The notes beneath the pieces are model-generated. The model ran no database searches. It had not been told where the DNA came from and worked only from the letters and a program-made list of their open reading frames with translations. Both the position numbers and the translations under genes were made by a program. From positions 186,001-250,000 of the forward strand of contig JACCLO010000005.1 of NCBI GenBank assembly GCA_029448655.1: DNA of 64,000 nucleotides, in the 5' to 3' direction. This document shows positions 45,454 through 56,749 of the stretch, one piece after another. This stretch comes from Wolfiporia cocos. Lineage: Eukaryota; Basidiomycota; Agaricomycetes; Polyporales; Phaeolaceae. How positions within the stretch are numbered: the first letter of the stretch is position 1; every line of letters begins with the position of its first letter.

Positions 45454-46569
45454 CAGGCACGGGCGCCGAGCGCGGGCAAGGGCGCGGAAGAGGGGGCGCG
45501 CGGTGCCGAGGACCGCCGCGTGCGCGAGGATCTCTGAGAGTAGGTGTCCGCCTTTTGTATTTGCCGTTCGCTTCTTCGACACCAGTGACCGGACACCGTT
45601 TGTGTCTTATGCGTACTTATTCCGTTCCGTTCTACCGTTGCGCTCGTCGCCCCGCTCCTTTCGTCTCTATGTTACGTCTCGCCGGCCGCACATGTCTGTC
45701 TATTGTGCACGTACGTTCATACCCACGCATATGTACCGCCTGTCCATCCTACCCATTTACACAAACTACTTACAGCGTACTGTCCGTAATCATATCTACG
45801 CCTCCATCGTCATTCATGCGTCGACTCCCCTCTGTACGCATACCTCATGCATCGTGACCACAGCGATGATCGTGTCCCGTTCGTTTATATCTGTTATTTT
45901 ACTGGCATCCCTCGCTGCAGTACAGCATGTACGATGGACTTTAGAATAATCGGCTGCCTTCTATTAGTAGTTTGGCGTGAACCAAAGCCCTTGTATAAAG
46001 CAGTAGTATAAACAAGCTGAGCCTTCAGGCAAGTCAGGAAAACTACAGTCACCTTGTGATTGCCATTGACAATGTACAGTTGGTGTGAATATTGACAGCC
46101 ATCAATCAACTGTGGTGCCGAATTCCAATCCTGAACGTGTAGAAACACTTAAACAGAGCCTCAGTTCAGGTTCGGTACAAGTCCAGTTCGAGGTATGGTT
46201 ATGAATTTGTCCGATGTGTATTCGACCGGGGCCCGCTCTGTAACACACGTACTAGGAGTGGCTCAGCCTCGATGAGATGAAAATCGAGTGCTATTAAATC
46301 GCAACACCTGTAAAATACACGTAAGGAGTGGCTACGGTACTGTGAGTATGGCTGTACACTGACGATACTTGAAACTACTCACCTCAGCCTCGGCGAGATA
46401 AAAATAGAGTGCCGAGCGCTGAGCGCTGGCGCTGAGTTGCCAGTGACTCAAAATCTACGGCGTCGTGATTGATGTAAGCGAGCGTAGCGATATAAAAAGA
46501 CACCATCTAGTCCGTGTCCTACTAGCTAGGTTCTAACGAGTCCGCTAACGCACATCATGACTGGCGCAC
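45454..46569. repeat. Intergenic with a duplicated ~370-bp block
   Basis: About 45775-46140 is similar to about 49010-49365 (shared CATGTACGATRGACTTTAGAA and AAGCTGAGCCTTCAGRCAAG blocks). The two copies bracket the membrane-protein gene at 48031, suggesting an old segmental duplication or a dispersed repeat. 46200-46560 has a short internal repeat (ACACGTA...AGGAGTGGCT). No gene. Confidence 0.5.
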
Positions 46570-46650
46570 TCATAATCTCAGAGGGACTTCAGTTAATCTA
46601 CCAACTGCACAATTCAAGCGAAGTGCAGTTGGTAGATCGAGGTACGAAGT
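46570..46650. repeat. Small hairpin related to the inverted repeat at 50 kb
   Basis: GAGGGACTTCAGTTAATCTACCAACTGCAC is followed by the complement GTGCAGTTGGTAG within 40 bp. The first part resembles the outer end of the 49996-50697 element (TTCAGTCAATT...CTGCCAACTGC). Confidence 0.45.
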
Positions 46651-46901
46651 AAGTCCTTTATCAGAAACTGAAAAACTGAATCTCTACAATCATGACCATC
46701 TGACAGATCATCAAAATGCAGTAACACATTGTTGATAGCAAATGCTATGCAGAAGCAACCTGTTCTCAACCCCAGAAATAAAATAGTTTTGACTGTAAGT
46801 GTGGTGGGGAATGTATGTACGTAGCCTTATGCGCACATCCAAAACTTCCATTGATCTTCGACTGCCCATGATTATTTTGTTCGTTGTCATACAACAGGAA
46901 C

Positions 46902-47595
46902 TAAGGCTCCAACCATATAATATACATGTACAGGAAATCAGTAAATATATGGTATATGGTATATACATGGTATATACATGGTATATACATGGTTTACATG
47001 GTTTTCAGATGGTAGATTTTTCAGACATCTTGAAATAGCTGTTGCCTTGCCCATATGGCTATGGAGATTGTCTCCTCCTTCAACAACATCCCACAGGTAT
47101 CAGCACTTGGCTGATGCAAGGAAAAAAAATTGGTGTTCAGTATTCAACAGCCACACTAGTAGCTGGAATGGCTTAGGAATTGTGCTCAATGTGTGAGATG
47201 ATGGGAAACCTTTACACATGAGTCTAATGCATGATGCAATCACTATGTGGGATAATATATAGCATAAACATAAATCTGATCTTACCTTCCGCCAAATGAG
47301 AGGGTAAGCAGAGTGTGTGAATTATGACTTAACATCTTTGCATTTGTGCAGTGGCCACCAGATTGTCCAAATCTCATATTGCCACTGCACCATACAATCT
47401 GTAAGACACATAACTGGCTCAAGTACATATTCAAAACAACAATTTGAGGGTCTAATATGAATGCATTCACAACAACCATATACCATATAATATACCATGT
47501 ATATACCATGTACTCGGCCATGTGTAAATACATGTATATAGTATATATATAAAACCATGTATACATGGTATATACATTATATGGTTGGAGCCTTA
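46902..47595. mobile_element. hAT-type MITE, TAAGGCTCCAACC family, copy 1
   Basis: The 8-bp duplication ACAGGAAC is exact at 46894-46901 and 47596-47603. Terminal inverted repeats are TAAGGCTCCAACCATATAAT. Next to both ends are runs of ATGGTATATAC/GTATATACCAT. No transposase. A second, internally shortened copy is at 60368. Confidence 0.85.
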
Positions 47596-47603
47596 ACAGG
47601 AAC

Positions 47604-48030
47604 AGAGGTATAAGGACGCAGATCTCGATGTGAAGGTAAGAAGACACCTTCGTTTACCAGGCTTCGGTCGAAATTCTGATAAATAGATAATTTGGCACTG
47701 CCTATTGACTCTATGCTTCAAGCTCTGCTTGGTCAACTGATGCCATCTGTCAGTTATGCGAACTGATCTCTCGCGTGGCTCAAATATGTGCGAAATCATC
47801 CTGCTCACCCTTTGAGCTTTCCTTCGCCATCTTCGCCATCGTGGCTATCTGTACATACTCATAACACCTCATATTAACATTCTTCTACGTGTCTCTAGCT
47901 TCAGTTTGAGACGCAGAAACCCTTCCGTGAGTTCTGTCGTATTCCGTGTGGCAACACGCTCATACGGAATCTTCACTTCGCGTCAACTCCTGGCATGTAA
48001 CTCGATTCGCATTCAGAAGCATTTATAGCA
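47604..48030. other. Upstream region of the membrane-protein gene
   Basis: No frame of note. The last ~120 bp before 48031 should contain the promoter and leader. Confidence 0.35.
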
Positions 48031-48881
48031 ATGTCCAGCAACGCGGCGAATGACTCATTCACTCTCAGCTTTTCGTTTAATCTGGGCCAATTATTTTCAT
48101 CTTCAAGTACAAGCTCGTACCTTGGCTCTTCGGTACAAGCACAGACCGTCCCTGGGCCATCAAGATCGGCTACCTCTTCGGTACAAACAATGATAATTTC
48201 CAGCACTGTGTTAACCTCCAGCACTTCCACCCCTCAAGTAACACGTCCTTACCAAGATGAAATGTCGCATACGAAGATCACACATATTGGAGCAATAATC
48301 GGTGGTGTTGCAGCAGGGCTTATCCTGTTAGCAGGAGTCTTGATTGTCATTTGGCGGCTGCACCAGAAGCGAAAGTTGCGAAACGGGTCGTCGCTGGCGA
48401 TAGCATCAGGTATGGGATAACATTCTCTGTCTCACACATCGTTTAATCAGGTAATGGCCACATTGTACTTTTAGTCTTCCAAGACATAGCAGTCCATGAT
48501 GGTGACGATTTGCGATTAATGCCGCATAATGGCAATAGCCTACTCGCATGGAGAAGTACACATGCCCGGGACATATCTTATAACGATTCCACGGTCGTCA
48601 CTCCTCGCGATGACAACGTGGATGCAACTGCGGAGCAGTCTGTCGACGAAAAGACCCGAACAGAAAATATGTCTCGTGAAGAATCAGACACTGCACGCCA
48701 CACTCCAGAAACCGAGGTGCTCCCCATACCAACGTTTGCCGGACAAGCGGAGCCGGTCATCGAGGTGCCTAGGCGACAAATTCGCATGCTGGACTCAGGA
48801 TTCCGCTTTATCTACGAGTCCTCCGGGCCTGCTATGGGATCAGACATGCCTGAACTCCCTCCGGAGTACACAGAAGATTGA
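48031..48881 (+). CDS. Single-pass membrane protein, Ser/Thr-rich ectodomain
   Basis: Exons 48031-48409 and 48475-48881, joined over a 65-bp intron (GTATGG...TTTTAG), give 261 aa. Residues ~1-85 are Ser/Thr-rich without a classical signal peptide. ITHIGAIIGGVAAGLILLAG (from about residue 85) begins one membrane helix, followed by the stop-transfer motif RLHQKRKLR. The cytoplasmic half is acidic and ends in LPPEYTED, a PPxY-type motif that could bind WW domains such as those of Rsp5-type ubiquitin ligases (inference). This mid-size Ser/Thr-TM-PPxY layout is common among uncharacterised Agaricomycete surface proteins. Function unknown. It is bracketed by the ~370-bp duplicated blocks at 45.8 and 49.0 kb. 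Confidence 0.7.
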
Positions 48882-49398
48882 AAGCAAGTAATTTGGTTCA
48901 TCTTCCTGCGACTCAGTCAACGGTTGGTGCTTATTCGTTTCCACCAGCAGAGCATGGCTTTACTTAATCATCAGTTATAGTTGTAGAGCATATCCACACA
49001 ATCTACTTACAGTCTACTATCTGTGATCGTATCTACACCCCTATCGTCATTCATGCGTCAGCTCCCTCTGTGTGCATCCCTCATTCGTCGTGACTACGGC
49101 GATCATCGTATACTGTTCATTCATGCCCGTTTGTTTACTGGCATTCCTCGTTGCAATACAGCATGTACGATAGACTTTAGAACAATCGGCTCCCTTTCAC
49201 TAGTAATTTGGTGAGAACCAAAGGTGTTGAATAGAACAATACTGTACGCAAGCTGAGCCTTCAGACAAGTCAGGAAAACTACAGTCACCTTGTGATTGTC
49301 GTTGGTGACATTGTACAACTGGTACACATATTGACAGCCATCAATCACTATCATTTGTGATCGATTGATCATTCGGCACTAGTGTTGCCGAAGCTCAG
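48882..49398. repeat. Second copy of the ~370-bp block (49010-49365)
   Basis: Matches 45775-46140 in the same orientation with many substitutions. It ends shortly before the TRIM at 49399. No gene. Confidence 0.5.
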
Positions 49399-49878
49399 TG
49401 TCACGAGCACGTCACGACCATGTGCCGTAATAGCTTAAGTACTGAGACCCACCGATGCCAACAGAGTTGGCATTGTGCCCTTTTGGTGCAATGGTTATTG
49501 CATTACGGCTGGAGAATTGTATTGGGTCCACACCAGCACGTGATATAATGCCAACTCTACCCGGTCGACGGTTCGAACCCCTCTCGAACCAAGGCTGAGG
49601 AATCTCGGGCGGATTTACCGAGCGCTTCCGGGGGGTGTGCTTAAGCGCGGGAGGATTCGCTGGGAGGCTCCAACCTGAGGGCCCCAGCCCATGGTCTTTC
49701 ATCGGGACGATGAAACTAGAAGGGGAGGTGATGTCACGAGCACGTCACGACCATGTGCCGTAATAGCTTAAGTACTGAGACCCACCGATGCCAACAGAGT
49801 TGGCATTGTGCCCTTTTGGTGCAATGGTTATTGCATTACGGCTGGAGAATTGTATTGGGTCCACACCAGCACGTGATA
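49399..49878 (+). mobile_element. TRIM retrotransposon with self-priming site, 480 bp
   Basis: Two 147-bp direct repeats (49399-49545 and 49732-49878), apparently identical, flank a 186-bp interior. The whole element is flanked by CTCAG (49394-49398 and 49879-49883). The ends TGTCACG...CGTGATA are near-inverted. The purine tract AGAAGGGGAGGTGA lies directly before the 3' repeat. Just after the 5' repeat, AATGCCAACTCT (49547-49558) is the exact complement of AGAGTTGGCATT inside the LTR (49463-49474). That is the layout of Tf1/sushi-type self-priming, where the 5' end of the RNA primes reverse transcription. It has no coding capacity and must depend on a partner element. Confidence 0.85.
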
Positions 49879-49995
49879 CTCAGTATTCGGTCCTGAATAT
49901 TCAGGCCTTCATGCTTCAGGTTCCTAGTCCAGGTCCAATTCGAGGTAGGGCATAGACAATGACTGCATTTTTAGAGGAGTCATTCTGCGAGGGAC

Positions 49996-50697
49996 TTCAG
50001 TCAATTATCTTAATCTGCCAACTGCCCTTCGCTTAAGAAATCGCAGTTGCGAGCTAGGTTTGCACGCAGATTAATCTGCTAACTGCGGCAGATTAATCTA
50101 CTGTGACAATAAAATGGCACATCCCGGATTCGAACCAAGGACCTTAGCACAGATGAGAATAACAGCATCGCAGCGTAGTTAGCCAACTGAGCCATTGCGG
50201 CAACAGATACCATTGACCAATAAAAATATATATAACGCAAGTTTTACACACAATTTTCGCAAATCATCAAGGCAACTAACTGCTCCAACAAGCATACAGA
50301 AATCAATGATAGTGGTAGTTTGATTTACCATGCTTGACCTGGAGCAACTCACCATGGGAAAGCTGAATACACTGGAATCACAGGTCTTTAGAGGCAGATT
50401 CATTTGTATTTGTGTTATGGAAGATGTTAAACTGCGAAAATGAAGTTTACAAAATACTCTATATATTGCTTAAAATGGGGGCAACACCAGTTGCACTGTA
50501 GCTCAGTTGGCTAATTACGCTGCGATGCTGTTATACTCATCTGTGCTAAGGTCCTTGGTTCGAATCCGGGATGTGCCATTTTATTGTCACAGTAGATTAA
50601 TCTGCCGCAGTTAGCAGATTAATCTGCGTGCAAACCTAGCTCGCAACTGCGATTTCTTAAGCGAAGGGCAGTTGGCAGATTAAGATAATTGACTGAA
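49996..50697. mobile_element. Foldback element with tRNA-derived inverted arms
   Basis: Arms of about 205 bp (49996-50200 and 50495-50697) are almost perfect inverted repeats around a ~290-bp unique centre. The outer end is TTCAGTCAATTATCTTAATCTGCC. Each arm contains a tRNA-like unit, on the right arm CTGTAGCTCAGTTGGCTAA (A-box-like) ... GGTTCGAATCC (B box) ... GATGTGCCA, followed by a tail that is itself partly palindromic. The likely origin is two tRNA-derived SINEs in head-to-head arrangement, or a foldback transposon that captured one. No coding frame. Confidence 0.6.
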
Positions 50698-50699
50698 AC

Positions 50700-51165
50700 T
50701 CTACATTCTGCTGAGCTCATACGTCGGTAGATCTTCACGGCACACTTGTATGGTGTCCACTTTGTACAAAAAATAAGATAAATCGCGCGAGTGTCAAAAA
50801 TCGCGCGAACTCTGGCGCTTATTGGCTGGGGAAGCGCCGGTGAGTTCCTTCTCTCTGTGATGTTGAGTCTTATTTAGGGGCGAATATTCGAATGCCTCGA
50901 TAGATCAGTGGTATAACGTGGCTGCTTTATGTGTGAATTTTTGACGTTGGTCACCATGTTCGATCCCTGATGGCCACTATTTTTTGTACCGGATGCCTGC
51001 CGACAAGTCTTACAGTCGCGCTGACGAAAAAAAGAGGTGGTGGTCAAATCACATCATATGACTATAGCTATGAACAGCGAGCTACAATACAATTATGTGA
51101 AGTCCATAATCTACCACAACGTAAATAGTGAATAATTATGAGACCCCCAGCAGCAGAACCGGCCT
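50700..51165. repeat. Repeat fragments incl. tRNA-like unit
   Basis: 50751-50811 (TATGGTGTCCACTTTGTAC..., then AAATCGCGCGA units) matches the sequence starting the right arm of the terminal palindrome (63084 onward). 50897-50985 has tRNA-like boxes (ATAGATCAGTGGTATAAC and GTTCGATCCCTGA) followed by a T-run and is probably a SINE or tRNA relic. No protein gene. Confidence 0.45.
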
Positions 51166-52836
51166 TCAGAACTTGAATGCCAAGTTAGCCCCACCAGCGC
51201 GTGACCACGGATTTTGAACACAGGCATAGCCCTGTGGCAACCTTCCTGGATTGACATATCTAGTAATGGCATTGCCATCATCACTACGAGATGTAGCAGG
51301 GCCCTGTAGATCGGCAGGGACTTGGGGTTCCTCGGTAGTCAGGTCAATCACAGCAAGTGGAATATTTGCAGTTTCCGTTTCAACGGTCGGCTGCTCAGGT
51401 AGGTCAGCTTGTACCTGGGCTGGCACATCAGCATCAACAGCTGCGAGTTCAGTGGTGTCTGCGGCTGCTTCGATAGCCGCTGTTGCCACTCCTGTAGCAC
51501 TGGCATCATTGCCGCCGTCCGATTCCACTGCAAATTGTAAATGAGACTAAATCTCTGTAAATGCTATTATCTACACACCGTCATCTGTAATCACCTTGCG
51601 AATCCTCTTCGAGTGATGTACTGGTGAAGGGCTCCGTGAGTGCAGTCCATTCTCGATGAACTTGTCGATCTTCTGATACAAGGGAGATCTGATCAAGTTG
51701 CCGTTTCAAACCAATGGCTTAGTGCTGGTGAGCGAGGGGCCAAAGTCACATAGTGGTAAATACTTACAACTATGGCTGACCTGCTTTCCCTTACCAAGCC
51801 CCACAGCAGTAGGACTTTCCGGTGGAGGCTTGAGATACGTCTCGGACTCAATGGTTGCTCGTGTTGCTGATTGTATGTAGCTATGGTTAATAAAAGCAGT
51901 TTTTGTGTATTAGTTCAGCACTCACCGATATAAATGTATGACTCCGCCCAGCTTGCCGTCGGGCGAGCCATAATACCGTGGTAGTCGCTCGCTGTCGGAT
52001 GGGAGACCTTCAATATCTCAAAATGCCTGTGAACCCTTGCCAGGGCTATATATGGTAGCTCCAGCTTCAAGATGCCCACATCGTCGTCGGCATCTATTGT
52101 TGTAATCCATGGGTGATCACGGGCAAGAAATTCGAAGAGAAGCGGAAGCTTAGTGCGGAAGAAATGATTCATACGCGCAGGGCCCCAGCCCCTCTTGATC
52201 ATCAAGCCATTCTCAGCCGACGCTACAAGCCCATATTGGCGCCGTTCAACCCAAACATGTGGGCTTGGGATTTTAGCATCAAGTAGACGGGTGTCATCCT
52301 GTCTCCCAGAACGTAAGTTGAATGTAGCTCACAGTCATAAAATACATACTGCATCGTTACTGAGGCCACAGGTCCACACCCTCACTGCCTGGATCCTGAA
52401 CCAGCCTGTAGGTGTTTTCTTGCCGCTTGCAGCACCCGAGGGGGGGTCGTTGACGGAGGATTGCTTAGTTGCCTTCTTCGTCTATATGCACCGGATCCTC
52501 AGTCTTCTCAGCGAAGCACTGAGATGTTGATTCACGTACCTTATTCCCTTTTCCGATAACACTGTCCCCAGCAGAAGCTCGGAAGGTGGCCATGGATTCA
52601 GTGTGTGCTTTCCCTCGTAGGCCAGCAAAGCTGCCCTGACTCTTTTTCTCCTTGACCAGTTGTGTCACCAATGCGCCAAAGTCTCTAGCAGCAGGCTGGA
52701 AAAAATTAGCGATAAGTGTCGATGTTATTGAGGTTTTGACACTTACCTGTGGTGAGTGCGGTCGCTCTGTCTCCTCCTCTGAGCTGTCGCCAATCTGACT
52801 CTGTGAGCCGCTAGCCTTGAAGACCTTGCGTGCCAT
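51166..52836 (-). CDS. Hypothetical multi-exon protein
   Basis: The start MARKVFKASGSQSQIGDSSE is at 52836. Short introns join DFGALVTQLVKEKKSQGSF, a Lys/Ser-rich linker, TGWFRIQAVRVWTCGLSND, RLLDAKIPSPHVWVERRQYG, MIKRGWGPARMNHFFRTKLP, an acidic middle (DADDDVGILKLELPYIALAR) and, after further introns, a C-terminal Ala/Thr-rich exon (51166-51528) ending NPWSRAGGANLAFKF. The central R-x-W...F-F-R-x-x-L-P-x-x-F-E-F-L pattern resembles uncharacterised mushroom proteins that often sit near transposons. No enzymatic motif seen. Exons between 51560 and 51900 were not resolved. Confidence 0.4.
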
Positions 52837-54465
52837 CCTTGCTGTCTGAGCCGTAGGGATCAAGCACGACAGCCAAACCCCCAAATTTGTGCTCTGCACG
52901 CATTGATTACTAAGCATAGGTACAAGAAGTGGCTTGGGAGACGACGACTACTTGACACCAGTTGGCCTCCGCTCTGGGCCCCAAGGCTTCATGATACTAT
53001 GCCGCTCTGCGAGAGTACCTATGTGCTCGAATTTCCTGCATTGAGTTTGATGAGCAAGTGAAGGAGCTGCTCGATTCCACACATCTTAGTACGTGCATCT
53101 GTGCACGCATAGATTCACCCTCTGATTTGGCATGATGCTGTAGTACAGCTGCATAACTTGCTTATCGTTCCTTTGTTTGATACTTCCACCCCCCATGCAC
53201 TCCCCACGCCATCCCCAGACGTACCGAAGCCACCGCCCCACAAACGGCGGCATACCCACCCGTATCAGGGTGCTGATAGCTCCTGGAGACAATCACGAAG
53301 CCCTTCGAGCTACAGCCGCTGCCATTTAGGGACGAGATATCTGTAGAACGCGGCGTGCAACTTCTACCTGAACGACAAGGTAGGCTGTACGCTTATTATG
53401 TTCAGTAATTCTGGCTCACAGCTGCTGCAGAACCTTCTGGTAGTCGACCACCACTGCACTTGCATCCGTCTCGCGTGGCTTTGCAGTGCAGTACATCTCT
53501 GATCGCATCAACCTCATATCGGCCCAGCGCAACTCTCGAAAGCGGTGTCCTCCTTGATGATGCTTGCGTTTGAGGTGAGTACAAGTTCATGTTCTACTAC
53601 TCTGCTGACAAGTCCACTAGGTGAAATTGAAACAGCTTATCATGCAAGCTTTATCGCTGACGTCGACCTCTCACGCCATCGCGTCCATTCGCACTGCATC
53701 AACAAGCAGTACCGCTGCCCCCTCTCTGTCTCTTTGTTTGACACGCTCTTCACGATCTCTCCCGCTGTCCTCCCGAACAAATCAGCCGTGACGATGCGCT
53801 CCCATAATTTGGGTCAGCAATACAGTGCTCCTCGTGCATGAGTTGCTCAACCGACTTACGAGGATTTAGACCGTTTTTGCTTTGTACGAACACCCTTCAA
53901 ATAAGAAGGCCCTCCCCACCAGCATCAGCGCATCGATAGTCAGGTCACCGATCACCAGCATTGACAGCAGTACGTCCTGGACCGTGAACTTCACGTCGAC
54001 ACTCCGCGCGCAGGTCATGCTGAGCTGCAGTATCATGCTACTGTCCGCGCCGTTCGGCGCGACAATCGGCTACCGCGGAGGAAATATCTTCATCGCCAAT
54101 CTGATCTTCAAGCCGTCGCATTTCACGGTGTAGTACTTTGACAAACCCGGGAGCGGCGTTGTCGCGCACGAGGAGAAGTGCGTGTTCAGCTATGTCGACG
54201 GCGGGTGGTATTATGAGGCAGACGAGGTTGCGAGGTGCGTGCGAGACGGGAAGCTGGAGAGTGATCACTAATGATCTTTAGGGACACGACAAGAGCTTCT
54301 TGCTCAGGGACACCTTTGACGAGGTAAGGTGAAATGCTTGATACTTCATACAGGTCAGATACAAGGCTGAGAAGGAATGAGTGCAATGAAGGGGGTTGGA
54401 GAGTGACTCAACTAGAAGTATGGCTTTCCTGCCCCGTCCCTGTTTCATCGCCCTAGGCATCTCGC
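52837..54465 (+). pseudogene. Unidentified coding relic
   Basis: Plus-strand pieces in different frames, for example 53650-53840 (SRHRVHSHCINKQYRCPLSV, DTLFTISPAVLPNKSAVTM) and 53990-54140 (QVMLSCSIMLLSAPFGATIG, then NIFIANLIFKPSHF), followed by KPGSG and FSYVDGGWYYEADE, read like parts of one globular protein. Stops and frame changes separate them and no splice set repairs the frame. I do not recognise the family. 52837-53540 holds nothing convincing. Confidence 0.35.
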
Positions 54466-55000
54466 ATGGATCTCGTCTCTAGTTGCTGGTGTAGAGAGGG
54501 TTGCGATGACGGCACGAGATGCCGTGAGACTCTACCTGACGCGTGTAGGGCGTCGGGGCGCACACAGCTGCGAGGATGCATGTCGGGGCCTGTTGTGGAG
54601 GGACGCGCAGCGTGCAGCAGCCCTGCCGCGTCCCCCCCCCAATCCTCTCTCTCTCCCTCTCCCTCCCCCTCCCCCTCCTCACCCATCAACCACCCATCAT
54701 CCCTAGTAGCCCACGGCACGAGCCGTCACTGCACACGCTCCGCATACGCCTCCCACTCAACGCCAGTCGCGGCGCGGAGCGCACGGTCCTCGGCGCGGAC
54801 GCGGCAGTTTGTGCTCCTGAGTGCATATGCGACCTTCGCGGTGCAGAGCGCGAGCGCGGCCCACACGAGGAGCGTGGCGGGCCCGGGGGGCGGGGCACGG
54901 GCTCGCACTCGCGCAGCCATGCGCCGCCGCTGAGGGCGGCCGCGCTCGTGCCGCCGAGCTTGAGGTACACGCGCGCGTACTGCCCGCACGTGATGGGCGC

Positions 55001-56749
55001 GAGAGAGAGAGACAACCATTTATATCCCGCAGTCAGTATCCTAAGTACATGTGCGGCAGCTAACGAGAGCCCAAGGTCGAAGGTGATAGTTTACGAAAGA
55101 CACGAGTAGAGTGGTGTGCGGGGTCGTACGTCGGTTATGTATCGTAGGAGAGGGCGAGCAGATGGAAGAAGCCCCGAGGTTAGGCGACACCAATCGCTCT
55201 AGTGATACGTAGAGAGAAAAGAAAAAATGGGAGGTGAAAACTAAGAGGAAAAGTACGTAGCAGAAGAACCCGGACTTCTTGCAAGGTGGCATGTGGGAAG
55301 GCGGTCAGGTACGAGAACGGATAGTCATGGATACGCGTCCGTGGAAGTGGGAGGTGATGACGCCGTAGTTAAAGTCATGGATGGCGCTCTCGAGCGCTTT
55401 GAGTATATGGCCGTCGTCGGCATCGGTGAACGAGAGGAGAACAGAGGAGTGCGTCTTGTGGTCAGGGATGTTGGGGTTCATCCAACGTATGAAGTGAGGT
55501 GTAAAGGGGTATGGTCGTGGAGCAATGGTGTAGAAGGGAGTTCGACGGAGTGCGTAAAAGAATTCGTCGGCAAGGTCTTGATTGGTGACTTGAGTGCCGT
55601 CAGCGTAGCGACAGGCGATGCCGTTGATTTGGACAGTGTAAGTGTTAGGGATCGGGGTGGGAGGTTTGGTATTACGAATCATGTCGAGGGAAGGTGTAGG
55701 TCCGATGGGGTGGTCGTACATGGGAGGTTCCAGGAGGGCTGTCATAGTTTGATCAACCCAAAGCGGTCTGCATGATTGAGGAGGAGAATCGTCGGTGGTG
55801 TCCGCAGGGGTAGCCACGGAGGGAGGAGTGGTTATGGGTGAAGGGAGTGGGGGTGCAGATGGGATGGGTGATTGAGAGACGGGTGAGTGAATTGGGGGAG
55901 TGAGACGTCGGCCATCAGGGCCAAAATATTGGGGAAACATGGCACGTTCAGCGAGGGTGCCATAATTGATGGCGTAGTCTTCGGCGGATAGTTCCGAAGG
56001 AGTGGGCGTGGGTGAGTTGTGGGTGAGTTGGGGGTGAGCAGTGTCGTCCGAATCCGCTGTATGAGCGGATGGTGTGGGGGAGTGGTTGCGTGTGGGAGGA
56101 GGCGGTGGGGTAGTGGACTGTTTAGGTGATTTGACGGTAACAGTTGGGGTTGAGGTAATCGCTGGTGAGGTTACAGGAGGGGTAGGGTTGGGAGTAGGTG
56201 GTTTGTTGGGTACCCAATGGAGTTTGGGCAGGGGTGTTTTGCGTCGTGGGATTCGGGAGGTGGTGACTAAGTGTTTGATGTATGGCGCCTGATGGGTCTG
56301 GATAGTGGTGCGTACAGCAGGCGGTGAGGGTGGAGGTGTGGGAATAGGGTAGGGCATAGGGTTGGGAAAAGTAGGTGCCAGAATGGCGTCTAAGTGGTTG
56401 GCGAGTTGGCGGACTGTGTCTCGCACTGTGAGTAAGGTGAGGGCTTCGGTGTGAGCGATTTCGTCAGCTCCATGTTGGATTGCGGTAAAGAGGTAGGATA
56501 CGTGAGTCTTCCAAAGTGGAAGAGCATAGTTGGAGGAGTTGGTTTCGTGTGCCCGGTGGATACTCTGGGCAGCGTTGAAAAGTAGATCAAATGCAAAGGT
56601 GGCGGATGTGGTTTCGGTTTGGACCCTCTGGGTGTTGGGGACGGTGCGTTGGGTGTTCATGGTGGGAGAGACGGTGCGTGGGGGTCGGCGTATGGGTGGA
56701 CGGTACGTTAGCGCCTAAGGCGATGGTGGTGGTAAGAGAGGACGTGCGA
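55001..56749 (-). mobile_element. Retroposon with one ORF, 15-16 bp target duplication
   Basis: GCACGTGATGGGCGC occurs at 54986-55000 and 56751-56765 (16 bp if the preceding C is counted). Removing one copy plus the insert restores the ICMT-like reading frame. The element reads on the minus strand: ~90-bp leader, a 451-codon intronless frame (56660-55305), ~300-bp 3' region, and a (TC)n tail next to the duplication. A variable long duplication and a simple-repeat tail are typical of target-primed (LINE-type) insertion, but there is no reverse transcriptase. Confidence 0.75.
55305..56660 (-). CDS. 451-aa protein of the retroposon, ORF1-like
   Basis: A single exon starting at 56660, 90 bp inside the element. 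Residues 1-100 are helical and Ala/His-rich (FAFDLLFNAAQSIHRAHETN...DTVRQLANHLDAIL). Residues ~105-330 are Pro/Thr/Ser-rich, low-complexity. The C-terminal ~110 residues look folded (YTVQINGIACRYADG, QDLADEFFYALRRTPFY, SVLLSFTDADDGHILKALES). The last block has a beta-alpha-beta look similar to RRM-like or LINE ORF1 C-terminal domains, which is only an inference. No zinc knuckle, protease, endonuclease or RT motif. The intact frame in a region of broken genes suggests a recently active or mobilised element. Confidence 0.6.
   Translation of the reverse strand: MNTQRTVPNTQRVQTETTSATFAFDLLFNAAQSIHRAHETNSSNYALPLWKTHVSYLFTAIQHGADEIAHTEALTLLTVRDTVRQLANHLDAILAPTFPNPMPYPIPTPPPSPPAVRTTIQTHQAPYIKHLVTTSRIPRRKTPLPKLHWVPNKPPTPNPTPPVTSPAITSTPTVTVKSPKQSTTPPPPPTRNHSPTPSAHTADSDDTAHPQLTHNSPTPTPSELSAEDYAINYGTLAERAMFPQYFGPDGRRLTPPIHSPVSQSPIPSAPPLPSPITTPPSVATPADTTDDSPPQSCRPLWVDQTMTALLEPPMYDHPIGPTPSLDMIRNTKPPTPIPNTYTVQINGIACRYADGTQVTNQDLADEFFYALRRTPFYTIAPRPYPFTPHFIRWMNPNIPDHKTHSSVLLSFTDADDGHILKALESAIHDFNYGVITSHFHGRVSMTIRSRT

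Noticed and set aside
54640..54700. CT-rich run as a possible promoter or satellite
   Set aside because: A short pyrimidine microsatellite next to the ICMT-like relic; no repeats elsewhere in the window.
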